The notes under the pieces were generated by a model. It did no database searches and had not been told where the DNA came from. It saw only the letters and a program-made list of their open reading frames with translations. This document shows positions 36,198 to 44,744 of a stretch of DNA of 64,000 bases, in pieces (position 1 is the stretch's first letter; every line of letters starts with the position of its first letter). Both the position numbers and the translations under genes were made by a program. Source of the DNA: Burkholderia seminalis DSM 23518 (GTDB lineage Bacteria; Pseudomonadota; Gammaproteobacteria; Burkholderiales; Burkholderiaceae). The stretch lies in contig NZ_CADFDK010000003.1 in assembly GCF_902832885.1 (NCBI RefSeq), positions 682,001 to 746,000 on the forward strand, in the 5' to 3' direction.

Positions 36198-36440
36198 GAT
36201 TTGTTCGAATGAGTCAGGGAATGTGGCGCGATCCGCGCCATCGCTGCCGGTTTGCCCGGTGCCCCGACGCTCCCGGCTGGGTCGGGAACCCGCGCAGTGT
36301 ATCGCCTTTCGATGACGGCACGACAGCGCATGCCGCCCTCTGCCGGTGGGTGCGGAACCCGCCCCGTCGAACGAAAACCCGCTTCGTCCCGGGCTTTCCG
36401 CGCCGGTGGCACGGCCCGCCGCAGCACATCGTCGACGGCC

Positions 36441-37406
36441 TTACGGAATCGGCGGCGCGCCGCGCAGGACCGTGCGCAAGGCCACGTCGAACGGCGTCGC
36501 GTGGTCGATGCCGAGCGCGCGCAGGCTCGACGCGTCCAGATGGCAATCGTATGGGCGCGGCGTCGCGTCGGTCGGCTGCTCGATCGGCGTGAGCGACGCG
36601 GCGACGCCGAGCGCGGCGGCGATCCGTTGCGCGATCTCGTATTTCGTCATCGGCTCGTCGCCGGACCAGTGACGGATGCCCGTGACGGTCCGGCCCGACA
36701 GGTGACGCAGCGTCAGGTCGCGGATCACGTCCGCCACGTCCGGCGTGTAGGTCGGATAGCGGATCGCCCAGGCGTCCATGCCGACCGCTTGCGCGCCCGT
36801 GCGCGCCGACGCCGCGGTCGCCGGAACCAGGCTCGTGACCGCCGATTCGCTCCAGTCGGCGATCGGGCCGTAGAGCAATGGCAGGCGCAGCACGCAGGAC
36901 AGCGACGACGCGGCGAGCAGCGCCGCCTCGCCTTCGAGCTTGGTGCGGCCGTAGATGTTCAGCGGGTTCGGTGCCGCGTCTTCACGGTACGGGGCGGCCT
37001 TGCCGTCGAACACGTAGTCCGTGGAAATGCCGAGCGTCCATGCGCCGTATCGGGCAGCCAGCGCGCCGACGCGGGCCGGCGCGTCGACGTTGATCGCGCG
37101 GGCGGCGGCCGGGTCGCGTTCGCAGATGTCGGGCCGGCGCTCGGCCGCGCAGAGGATGACGGCGGCCGGCCGATGGGTCGCGAACGCCTGCTCGAGGGCC
37201 GGCTGGTCGAGGACGTCGAGCAGCGCGAGGTTTTCCGGCGGCAGCGCGAGCAGTCTTGCGCCAGCGGTGTGCGGGTTACGGCGGGTCGCGATCAGGTTCA
37301 GCGACGGTTCGCGGGAGAGGGAGGCGGCGACGGCTCGGCCGAGCAGGCCGGAGGCGCCGATGAGGAGGATGGTGGGGAGTTCGGTCGGTGACGTCGTGCT
37401 TGGCAT
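36441..37406 (-). CDS. RmlD-like NAD(P)-dependent sugar-nucleotide reductase family protein
   Basis: A 321-residue extended SDR. Nucleotide-binding motif LLIGASGLLGRAV (14-26), then AINVDAPARVGALA, ISTDYVFDG and the catalytic YGRTK (Y-x-x-x-K), matching RmlD/MAT2B-type proteins. dTDP-4-dehydrorhamnose reductase is the best-known member, but no other rhamnose genes are nearby, so the substrate is open. Monocistronic by appearance. Confidence 0.8.
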   Translation of the reverse strand: MPSTTSPTELPTILLIGASGLLGRAVAASLSREPSLNLIATRRNPHTAGARLLALPPENLALLDVLDQPALEQAFATHRPAAVILCAAERRPDICERDPAAARAINVDAPARVGALAARYGAWTLGISTDYVFDGKAAPYREDAAPNPLNIYGRTKLEGEAALLAASSLSCVLRLPLLYGPIADWSESAVTSLVPATAASARTGAQAVGMDAWAIRYPTYTPDVADVIRDLTLRHLSGRTVTGIRHWSGDEPMTKYEIAQRIAAALGVAASLTPIEQPTDATPRPYDCHLDASSLRALGIDHATPFDVALRTVLRGAPPIP

Positions 37407-37558
37407 CGGATACGAATGGCTTGGAGGTTTGGAAGCATGAGGTTACAACGAGTACCCGGATGCCATTCTCGAAAATTCGGATGCCTGCGCTGCCGGCCCG
37501 CGGTTTCGTGCAATGCCTGCGGCCGCGAACGGGGGCCGCAAAAGTCCGCAACAAACAA

Positions 37559-37586
37559 GGCCCGGCGCACCTCGGTGCACCGGGCC
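37559..37586 (-). terminator. Terminator after doxX
   Basis: GGCCCGG-c-GCACC / GGTGC-a-CCGGGCC hairpin with one internal mismatch; on the minus strand it is followed by TTGTTTGTTG. It lies 30 bp past the doxX stop. Confidence 0.65.
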
Positions 37587-37615
37587 CATGAGACCGGGCA
37601 AAACTTCGCCCTGCG

Positions 37616-38029
37616 TTACTTCCGGTCCACCGAGTACCGCCCCGGCCCGGTCAGCGCGAGCAACAGCAACCCGCCGATGATGCTCACGTTCTTGTAGAAG
37701 TTGATCATCGCCATGTACTGCTCCATCCCCTGCAGCGCCCAGTAGCGATGGCCGATCAGCGCGGTCGCGAGCGTATAGGCGGCGAACACCAGCGCGAGCG
37801 GACGCGTGTAGAAGCCGATCGCGATCAGCACGCCGCCGGCCAGTTCGACCGCCACCGCGATCGCGGCCGCCAGTTCGGGCGCCGGGTTCCCCGTCGACGC
37901 CATGTACGCGACCGTGCCCGAGAAGCCGGTCAGCTTCTGCCAGCCGAACAGCACGAACAGGATCATCATCAACACGCGAGCCGCCAGCAGCAGCTCGTCC
38001 TTCTTCGACTCCAGCGAAACGTAACGCAT
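37616..38029 (-). CDS. DoxX family membrane protein
   Basis: A 137-residue protein with four hydrophobic segments (LLLAARVLMMILFVLFGWQKL, LAAAIAVAVELAGGVLIAIGF, LALVFAAYTLATALIGH, NVSIIGGLLLLALTG), the DoxX/SURF4-like pattern of PF07681. The ATG at 38029 begins just before the first membrane helix; the longer frame adds Arg-rich non-family sequence. DoxX proteins are linked to quinone or oxidative-stress functions but the role here is undefined. Confidence 0.85.
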   Translation of the reverse strand: MRYVSLESKKDELLLAARVLMMILFVLFGWQKLTGFSGTVAYMASTGNPAPELAAAIAVAVELAGGVLIAIGFYTRPLALVFAAYTLATALIGHRYWALQGMEQYMAMINFYKNVSIIGGLLLLALTGPGRYSVDRK

Positions 38030-38404
38030 AACAATCACCCTTGAATTGACGGTTTGATGCGGCCGCCGCCGATGCACGCCGAAGCGGCGCGCGTGGCCGG
38101 CAACGGACCACGCCTCGCCCGACCGGATCGCCGGCCGATACCGTGGCCGGTTGCCGAAGAATCCGTCCGGTCGCGCCGTTCGCGGCGCGCTGCGAACCGG
38201 TTCTGGCGAAGCACGGGTGCAGTCTACTGTCTCGCCGCAAATCATCAATCTGTCAAAATATGATTCGCTGTCTCGATTTAGTGGACAATTGAGTCAAACA
38301 AGGGCTTGTTAAGCATCAAGGTGCGTGCAAAACGGCACGGCAAGCGGTGACGCCGGGCCGCACATGCGGCCCGAATGCATCGTCCGACCCGCCACCCCGG
38401 GCGC
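38030..38404. other. Intergenic region between doxX and the DapA-like gene
   Basis: 375 bases with no credible gene. A TTGACA on the minus strand (38256-38251) could be the -35 of doxX, with no good -10. Around 38240-38330 the DNA is AT-rich. Confidence 0.35.
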
Positions 38405-39349
38405 CTACGCCGCGATCCGCCGGCGGAAATGCTCGGTTCCCGCGACGATCTTGTCGAGCACCGCGTCGAGCGCCCAGAATCGCTCGCGCACGTCGTAGTC
38501 GATCGCACGGCACTTGATCGACCCGAACGTGCCGATCCGCTGATGGTAGAGCTTCGCGAGTGCCGGGTAGCCGAGCGCCTCCGACACCGCCGACACGACC
38601 AGGAACGTCGACAGTTCGTCGGCCAGCGCCGGATTCGTGTCGCCTTGCGTGCGCAACCACCGGTAGAGGTCCGGGTGGAAATTGGTGAACACGCCATTGA
38701 AGCCGGCGGACCCGGCCTTCATCGCGTCCCACGCAATCGCGGCGTTGGCGTTCAGGATCTTCAGCGGCGATCCCGCAGCGATCCCGACACGCCGCTTCAC
38801 CGTCTCGAGATCGCAGCTCACGTCCTTGAGCATCACGAACCGGCCCGTGTCGATGCACGCACGCAGTTCGTCATCCGAGAGGAGCCGCCGGTAAGGCGCC
38901 GGACATTCATACAGGCCGAGCGGAAGATCCGACGGCAGTCGCGCGAGCAGCCGGTGCAGATGATCGAGCAACGCGGCGCTGCCCTTGCGCTGCGGATCGA
39001 GGCGGTTGGTCACGAGCACGACGCCCTGCGCGCCCGATTCGGCCGCCGCGCACAATTCGGCGACCTGCGCATCGAGATCGTCGCTGATGTGCCCGGACGC
39101 GACGACGGGCACCCGGCCGGCCACCCGATCGACCACGAAACGCGCGAGTTCCGCGCGTTCGGCCGGGCTCAGGAACTGCATCTCGCTCGATTGCGCGACC
39201 GCGAACAACGCATCCGAGCCGTGTGCCAGATACCATTCGATGAGCCGTTCGAGCCCGGCGTAGTCGATCGCGCCGGCGTCGTCGAACGGCGTCAGCATCA
39301 CCGGCACGATCCCCTCGATGGTCACGTTCGATTGCTGCGGGTGTTGCAT
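38405..39349 (-). CDS. Dihydrodipicolinate synthase/N-acetylneuraminate lyase family protein
   Basis: A 314-residue class I aldolase of the DapA/NanA family: IEGIVPVMLTPFDDAGAIDY at the N-terminus, GLYECPAPYRRLL with the Tyr, and the Schiff-base lysine in FVMLKDVSC. The usual GTTGE motif is AQSSEMQ here, so it is not a true DapA. AAGGAG precedes the ATG. Third gene of the ribokinase/MFS operon, so it probably splits or condenses a sugar-acid intermediate of that pathway. Confidence 0.85.
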   Translation of the reverse strand: MQHPQQSNVTIEGIVPVMLTPFDDAGAIDYAGLERLIEWYLAHGSDALFAVAQSSEMQFLSPAERAELARFVVDRVAGRVPVVASGHISDDLDAQVAELCAAAESGAQGVVLVTNRLDPQRKGSAALLDHLHRLLARLPSDLPLGLYECPAPYRRLLSDDELRACIDTGRFVMLKDVSCDLETVKRRVGIAAGSPLKILNANAAIAWDAMKAGSAGFNGVFTNFHPDLYRWLRTQGDTNPALADELSTFLVVSAVSEALGYPALAKLYHQRIGTFGSIKCRAIDYDVRERFWALDAVLDKIVAGTEHFRRRIAA

Positions 39350-39392
39350 CTGTTTCTCCTTGCTTCAGTGAATGCGGGGGGCAGGCCGCGGG

Positions 39393-40712
39393 TCATGCCG
39401 GCAACGGTCCGGGCGCGGCGTTCGCGGCCTGCTCGGGAATCGGCTTGCGCACCAGCAGCAGGTACGCCATCGCACCGGCGAACGCAATCGCCGCGGCCGT
39501 CAGCAGCGCCGGCACGAACGACCACTTCTGCGCAATGATGCCCGTCAGGATCGGCGCAAGCGCGCCGCCGATGAAACCGCCGAAATTCTGGATCGCGCCG
39601 AGCGACGCGATGCGGCTCGGCGGCGCGGCCGCCGTCGCGAGCGCCCACGAGCTGGCCGACGCGGCGTTCGCGAGAAAGATCACGACCGATATGCATGCGA
39701 GCGCAACCGTATTGCTCTGCACGAGCGCGGCCGGGATCGTGAACGCGACCATCCCGAGCATCGCGACCACCACCGCGTTGCGTCGGCTCACGACCGGCGA
39801 ACGGCTGCGGCGCGTGACCAGGTCCGACAGCCAGCCGGCGACCAGCGAACCGACGAACCCGCACAGAAACGGCACCGACGCGGCGAAGCCGGTGCGGATC
39901 AGGCTCATGTGCCGCTCCATCGTCAGGTAGCCCGGCAGCCAGGTCAGGTAGACCCAGTTCAGGTACACGGATCCGAAGAAGCCGATCAGCATCCCCCAGG
40001 TCGTGCCGTGCGAGAACAGGCTGCGCCAATCGGCGAAGGTCAGTTTCGGCGCCGCGGCCACGTTTTGCGCGTCGGCATCGAGATAGCCGCGCTCGGCGGC
40101 GGACAGTTGCGCACGCACCGGATCGCGATACAGCGCGAACCAGACGACCGCGACGACGAGACCGAGCGCACCGGTCACGATGAACGCCCAGCGCCAGTTG
40201 AACGATGCCACGAGAATCGACAGCAGCAACGGCGCCAGCGCGGTGCCGAGCGGCGACGCGGCGTTGAAAATGCCGGTCGGCGTGCCGCGCGCACGCAGCG
40301 GAAACCAGTTGCTCACCACGCGCGCGGCCGACGGAAACTGCGGCGCCTCGCCGATACCGAGCACGATGCGCGCGACGATGAACCAGCCGAAGGTCGACAC
40401 GATGCCGCCCGCCGCCTGCGCGAACGACCAGACGATCAGCCCGATGCCGAGCAGCCGGCGCGGGCCGATCCGGTCGACGAGGCCGCCCACCGGAAACTGG
40501 CACAGCGCATAGCTCCACGAGAACGCGGACAGCAACAGCCCCATCTGCGCGAGCGACAGGCCGAGATCGCCGCGGATCGCCGAACTCGCGACGGCCAGCG
40601 TGCCGCGATCGAGGTAGTTGACGATCCCGCTCGCCATCAACAGCGCGAGCGCGATGCGTTGTCCGCGCCGGATGCGTGGCGGTGCGGGCGGAACAGGTTG
40701 GTTTTCGTTCAT
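39393..40712 (-). CDS. MFS transporter (ACS family, sugar-acid type)
   Basis: A 439-residue 12-TM transporter. The TM1 region SGIVNYLDRGTLAVASSAI and GLVDRIGPRRLLGIG fit the anion:cation symporter group that includes GudP/ExuT-type hexuronate carriers. GGAG sits well ahead of the ATG at 40712, preferred over 40727. It lies between ribokinase and the DapA-like aldolase genes, so it should import their substrate. Confidence 0.85.
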   Translation of the reverse strand: MNENQPVPPAPPRIRRGQRIALALLMASGIVNYLDRGTLAVASSAIRGDLGLSLAQMGLLLSAFSWSYALCQFPVGGLVDRIGPRRLLGIGLIVWSFAQAAGGIVSTFGWFIVARIVLGIGEAPQFPSAARVVSNWFPLRARGTPTGIFNAASPLGTALAPLLLSILVASFNWRWAFIVTGALGLVVAVVWFALYRDPVRAQLSAAERGYLDADAQNVAAAPKLTFADWRSLFSHGTTWGMLIGFFGSVYLNWVYLTWLPGYLTMERHMSLIRTGFAASVPFLCGFVGSLVAGWLSDLVTRRSRSPVVSRRNAVVVAMLGMVAFTIPAALVQSNTVALACISVVIFLANAASASSWALATAAAPPSRIASLGAIQNFGGFIGGALAPILTGIIAQKWSFVPALLTAAAIAFAGAMAYLLLVRKPIPEQAANAAPGPLPA

Positions 40713-40772
40713 GTCGGTTGTCTCCATGTCACTGGTGTCGGCCGGTGATGGCCGTTCCGTCGTGTGCGGAAT

Positions 40773-41699
40773 TCAGGTATCCCCGCGCATGACTTCGTCA
40801 CGCGTCGGGATCGAGGTTTGCGCGCCGTGGCGCGTGACGCTGATGGCCGCCGCGCGCTGGCCGAAGCCGATCGCATCGTCCATCGATGCGCCGCCGGCGC
40901 GGGCGGCCGCGAACCCGCCGACGAACGTGTCGCCGGCCGCGGTCGTATCGACGGCCACCACCGTCATCGCCCGATGCCGGCCGTTCCCCGCGCTGCCGCG
41001 CCAGCAGACGCCGCGCGCGCCGAGCGTGACCAGCACGTTGCCGACGCCCTTCGCGCACAACGCATCGGCGGCGCGCACGGCCGACGCGTCGTCGCCGACG
41101 GCGATGCCGGTCAGCGACTCGGCCTCGGTTTCGTTGACGACGAGATAGTCGACCCGTGCCAGCAACGCGTCGGACAGCGGCTGCGCGGGCGCCGGATTGA
41201 GCAGCACCGGTGTGTGGTGCTCAGTGGCACAGGCAATCGCGCACGCGACGGCGGCAACCGGCACTTCGAGCTGACACACGAGGAGTGCCGCCTCCGCGAT
41301 CGCGTCGCGCGCCGCGTCGATCCGGCCGGCATCGAGACACGCATTCGCACCGGGCACGACGACGATGCTGTTCGCACCGCCGTCGTCGACGGTGATCGCC
41401 GCCACACCGGTCGCCGCCCCGCCGATCCGATGCAGGTGCGTCACGTCGATGCGCTCCGCCGCGAGCGCGCCATGCAGGCGCGCGCCGAACGCGTCGTCGC
41501 CGACGCAGCCGATCATCACGACCGATGCGCCCAGGCGCGCGGCCGCGACCGCCTGGTTCGCCCCCTTGCCGCCGTGAACGGTCTGGAATGCCGTGCCGAG
41601 CAACGTTTCGCCCGGCACCGGCAGGCGCGGCGTGCGTGTGACGAGGTCGATGTTGACGCTGCCGACGACAGCGATACGCGACGAGGCGATGTCGTTCAT
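40773..41699 (-). CDS. rbsK: Ribokinase (PfkB family)
   Basis: A 308-residue PfkB sugar kinase: opening VVGSVNIDLVTRTPRLPVPGE, GGKGANQA (43-50), LNPAPA, and the catalytic DTTAAGDTFVGG with Asp as base. These match ribokinase closely, though related kinases of other sugars cannot be excluded since no ribose ABC transporter is present. First gene of the three-gene operon; a LacI-type palindrome lies five bases upstream of its start codon. Confidence 0.85.
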   Translation of the reverse strand: MNDIASSRIAVVGSVNIDLVTRTPRLPVPGETLLGTAFQTVHGGKGANQAVAAARLGASVVMIGCVGDDAFGARLHGALAAERIDVTHLHRIGGAATGVAAITVDDGGANSIVVVPGANACLDAGRIDAARDAIAEAALLVCQLEVPVAAVACAIACATEHHTPVLLNPAPAQPLSDALLARVDYLVVNETEAESLTGIAVGDDASAVRAADALCAKGVGNVLVTLGARGVCWRGSAGNGRHRAMTVVAVDTTAAGDTFVGGFAAARAGGASMDDAIGFGQRAAAISVTRHGAQTSIPTRDEVMRGDT

Positions 41700-41704
41700 G
41701 CTCG

Positions 41705-41722
41705 AATGTAATCGCTTACATT
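41705..41722. promoter_or_regulatory. LacI-type operator 1
   Basis: AATGTAA-TCGC-TTACATT, a dyad with the central CG typical of LacI/PurR sites, five bases upstream of the ribokinase ATG. Confidence 0.8.
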
Positions 41723-41810
41723 TGAGATCGACATAATGGCCGAACAGGCCGTCGTCTCTGAAAATTTCGCGATGCGGGTGAAATCCATGTCTGACATAAT
41801 ACGAAGCAGC

Positions 41811-41830
41811 AATAAGATAGCGCTTACATT
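41811..41830. promoter_or_regulatory. LacI-type operator 2 (imperfect)
   Basis: The right half CGCTTACATT is identical to operator 1; the left half (AATAAGATAG) is degenerate. On the minus strand it covers the -35 region of a promoter whose -10 is TATTAT (41801-41796). Centres of the two operators are 107 bp apart. Confidence 0.6.
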
Positions 41831-41940
41831 CTCACAGGATCGGATGAGGATGCAAGCGGGACCACCATGAATCGAGGGTAAACAATGACGCGACTGGCAA
41901 CGCATGCCGCAGGCAGGCCCCGCCCGCCGGGAGACGGCCG

Positions 41941-43026
41941 ATGAGCACGCCCCCGTCCCGCGGCGGCGCGTCGCGCACGCGCCGCGGCAGCGGCCGCTCG
42001 GTGCTCGGCGACGTCGCGAAGCTGGCCGGCGTGTCGACCGCGACCGTCTCGCGCGTGTACAACGATCCCGGCAAGGTGTCGGCCGACGTGCAGCAGCGCG
42101 TGCGCGACGCGGCGCGCACGCTGAACTGGATTCCGAATGCGGCCGGCCGCGCGCTCGCGTCCACGCGTACCCACATCACCGGCGCGATCATTCCGACGCT
42201 CGACGACCAGGTGTTCGCGTCGCAGGTCGCGGGCATGCAGGCGGTCATGGCCGAACACGGCATCACGCTGTTCCTCGGCTGCTCGAACTACGATCCCGCG
42301 CAGGCGCTGGCGCAGGTGCGCGCGATGCTGTCGCGCGGCGTGGAAGCCGTGTCGCTGGTCGGCGAAGCGTATCCGCCGGAACTGTTCGAACTCCTCGCGA
42401 TGCATCGCGTGCCCTACGTGGTCACCTACGCGTATCGCGACGACAGTCCGCACTGCTGCATCGGCTTCGACAACCGCGCGGCGTTCGCGCGGCTCACCAC
42501 CCACCTGCTCGACCTCGGTCACCGCGATTTCGCGATCATCATGCAGCCGTCGGCGGACAACGACCGCGTACAGGCGCGCCTGCGCGGCATTCACGACACG
42601 CTGGCCGCGCACGGCCTCGCCGTGCGCCCCGTGCATCAGCATGAAGGCGCGGCCACGATCGCGTTCGGGCGCGCGAGCCTGCGCGCGATCGCCGGCAGCG
42701 ACGCGGCGACGCGGCCGACCGCCGTGATCTGCGGCAACGACGCACTCGCGCTCGGTGCGCTCCTCGAGGCGCAGGCGCTCGGCATCGACGTGCCCGCGCA
42801 ACTGTCGATCACCGGGTTCGACGACATCGCGCTCGCGCGCGAGATCCAGCCGCCGCTGACGACGATGTGGGTCGATACCGACGCAATCGGGCGCCAGGCC
42901 GCGCATGCACTGCTCGACGCGCTCGAGAACGGCGCCACGGGGCCCGGCCGGGCCGTGCTGCCCGAGTTGCGCACGCGGGAATCGGTCGCGCCGCCGGCGC
43001 CCGTGCGCGCGGCGCGCCGGAAGTGA
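41941..43026 (+). CDS. LacI-family repressor of the ribokinase operon
   Basis: A 361-residue LacI/GalR protein. The N-terminal HTH is SVLGDVAKLAGVSTATVSRVYNDPGKVS (about 20-47) with hinge NAAGRALAS. The sugar-binding core follows (ITGAIIPTLDDQVFASQVAGMQ, VICGNDALALGALLEAQALGIDVP, ITGFDDIALAREIQPPLTTMWVD). Divergent from rbsK with two operator-like dyads between. The inducer is unknown. Confidence 0.9.
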   Translation: MSTPPSRGGASRTRRGSGRSVLGDVAKLAGVSTATVSRVYNDPGKVSADVQQRVRDAARTLNWIPNAAGRALASTRTHITGAIIPTLDDQVFASQVAGMQAVMAEHGITLFLGCSNYDPAQALAQVRAMLSRGVEAVSLVGEAYPPELFELLAMHRVPYVVTYAYRDDSPHCCIGFDNRAAFARLTTHLLDLGHRDFAIIMQPSADNDRVQARLRGIHDTLAAHGLAVRPVHQHEGAATIAFGRASLRAIAGSDAATRPTAVICGNDALALGALLEAQALGIDVPAQLSITGFDDIALAREIQPPLTTMWVDTDAIGRQAAHALLDALENGATGPGRAVLPELRTRESVAPPAPVRAARRK

Positions 43027-43051
43027 AGACGTGCCGCGCGGCGGCGCCCGC

Positions 43052-44122
43052 TCACGGCATCACGTCGATCGGCAGCGCCTTGTCGAGATTGTCGTGCCAG
43101 GCCTTGATCGTCTTCGGCACGGTTTTCTTCCACGCCGGCACGTTCGTGTAGTAGCGCATCCGGACGGTGTTCTTCGCATCGAACACGAGCAGCCCGATCC
43201 ACAGATCGGCGCCGCGGCGCATCACGATCGCCGCGTTGGTCGTCGCGATGCCGCGCACCCAGTAGGATTTCACACGCGCATCGAGCCCGTCGAGATCCTT
43301 CTCGTCGGCGCTGTAGTTGACCATGTCGACGAGCGTCTGATAATCGCCGCCGAGCAGTTTGTGCGCGGCCGCATTCTGCGTCGCGTCGGTCACGACCTTG
43401 AGGGTCAGCAGGTCGGCCGGCGGTTTGGCCTGGAACTGCGACGCCGTCACGTAGTCGCCCGCGTAGACGACACCCGCGCCGGCACCGCAATCGAAATCCG
43501 CGCCCTGCTGCGTGACGCGGATGCGCCCGCCCTTGCGGTCGAAATCGAGCCGGCATGCGTCCCGGCGATAGGTGCCGCTATCGCCGTGCAGCACGATGTC
43601 GCCGTCGAGGCCGCCGTCATTCGCGCCGTTGTTGCCGCTCAGTTCGAAATGCAGGCGCGGCGCCGTGCCGGTGAACGTCAGCACACCACCGAACGACGGG
43701 TTGTCGCTCGTCAGGTACCACGTCTGCTGCCAGCGGTCGGCGGCGAGCGGCGTGCCGTTCAGGCTCGCGAGCCGTTCGCGGTAGCGGTCGCCGAGGCAGG
43801 GTGCATCGCTGCCGCACTGGTCGCGCTGCTTCAGCCACTTCAATTGCGCGGCCTTCAGCGCGGCCGTATCGCCGCCTTTTGCGAGCGCCCGCTTCCACGC
43901 GGCCGACAGGTCGCCGTCCAGCTTCGACAGGGCGGTATCCGCACAGATCGTCTTCTCGGCCGGCGAGGCGGCCTTCGCGCAGTCGAAGCCGGCCGCCTGC
44001 GCGGCAATCGGCAGCAGCGTCAGCAGCGCGGCCGCCGCGACGAATGGCAGAGGCGTGCGTCGCACGCTGGATGCGGAAATCGCGGCGTGTTCGCGCGGAT
44101 TCGATCGGTTCTGGATAGTCAT
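43052..44122 (-). CDS. Secreted protein with LprI/DUF1311 domain
   Basis: A 356-residue protein. Signal peptide around residues 20-43 (LPFVAAAALLTLLPIAAQA). The DUF1311/LprI domain follows: GFDCAKAASPAEKTICADTALSKLDGDLSAAWKRAL, CGSDAPCLGDRYRERLASL. The C-terminal ~220 residues (LTFTGTAPRLHFELSGNNG, CRLDFDRKGGRIRVTQQGADFDCG) are of unknown type, with Cys pairs suggesting disulphides in the periplasm. The N-terminus may start a few codons later. Confidence 0.75.
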   Translation of the reverse strand: MTIQNRSNPREHAAISASSVRRTPLPFVAAAALLTLLPIAAQAAGFDCAKAASPAEKTICADTALSKLDGDLSAAWKRALAKGGDTAALKAAQLKWLKQRDQCGSDAPCLGDRYRERLASLNGTPLAADRWQQTWYLTSDNPSFGGVLTFTGTAPRLHFELSGNNGANDGGLDGDIVLHGDSGTYRRDACRLDFDRKGGRIRVTQQGADFDCGAGAGVVYAGDYVTASQFQAKPPADLLTLKVVTDATQNAAAHKLLGGDYQTLVDMVNYSADEKDLDGLDARVKSYWVRGIATTNAAIVMRRGADLWIGLLVFDAKNTVRMRYYTNVPAWKKTVPKTIKAWHDNLDKALPIDVMP

Positions 44123-44744
44123 CGGCTTGATCGTCGCTGGGTCGCGCGCCCGTAGAAGCTACCTGCACGCGACATTCGAGGTAAAAACGCCCGGCCCGGC
44201 ATGCGGCGCATGCCGCCGCCCGCCGAAGCGTAACCCGGATGCGCGACGCCGATCAATCGACGTTCGATGTCATTGCAACCGTTCCGGCAGCCACGCTGCG
44301 TTGCACGATGCCGTCGCGCAATACGGCTTGCGTCGCGCGATGGAAGATTCCGATGAACACCATCGCGCCCGCCGCTTCGCGCGGCGACTGCCCCCCCCGC
44401 GCACGATCCAGCGCGCAAAAGGCATCGTGCGCGGCGACGCCTTCAGCCACGCGCGCAGCCGGACCTTGTCGAGCACGCCCGGCGCGGCGACGGTGATGCT
44501 TGCGAACGCCGGCAATCAGGAACAGGATCGATGCGCACGCAACGACCTGTTCGAGCGCGCGGCTACAACAGTGGCCCTTGAACAGGTCGGGTCGCGTGAT
44601 CGCGTTGTGGCGCTTGCCGGCCTCCCGGATCCTCGGTCCGACGAAATAGCCGATCGGATTGGCCCGCGGGATGAGCCGAGAAACCACACGCCATAAGTCG
44701 GCCTTTTCGCGTAGATGCCGTGCCGTCGAGCGCGCGAACGGGTA
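44123..44744. other. Gene-poor 620-bp region with a possible broken reading frame
   Basis: No intact gene. On the minus strand, LPAFASITVAAPGVLDKVRL and WLKASPRTMPFARWIVRGG (frame from 44515) would continue as GQSPREAAGAMVFIGIFHRA only after a frame change at a run of eight C (44391-44398), ending at 44253. This may be a decayed short gene or coincidence. Confidence 0.3.
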
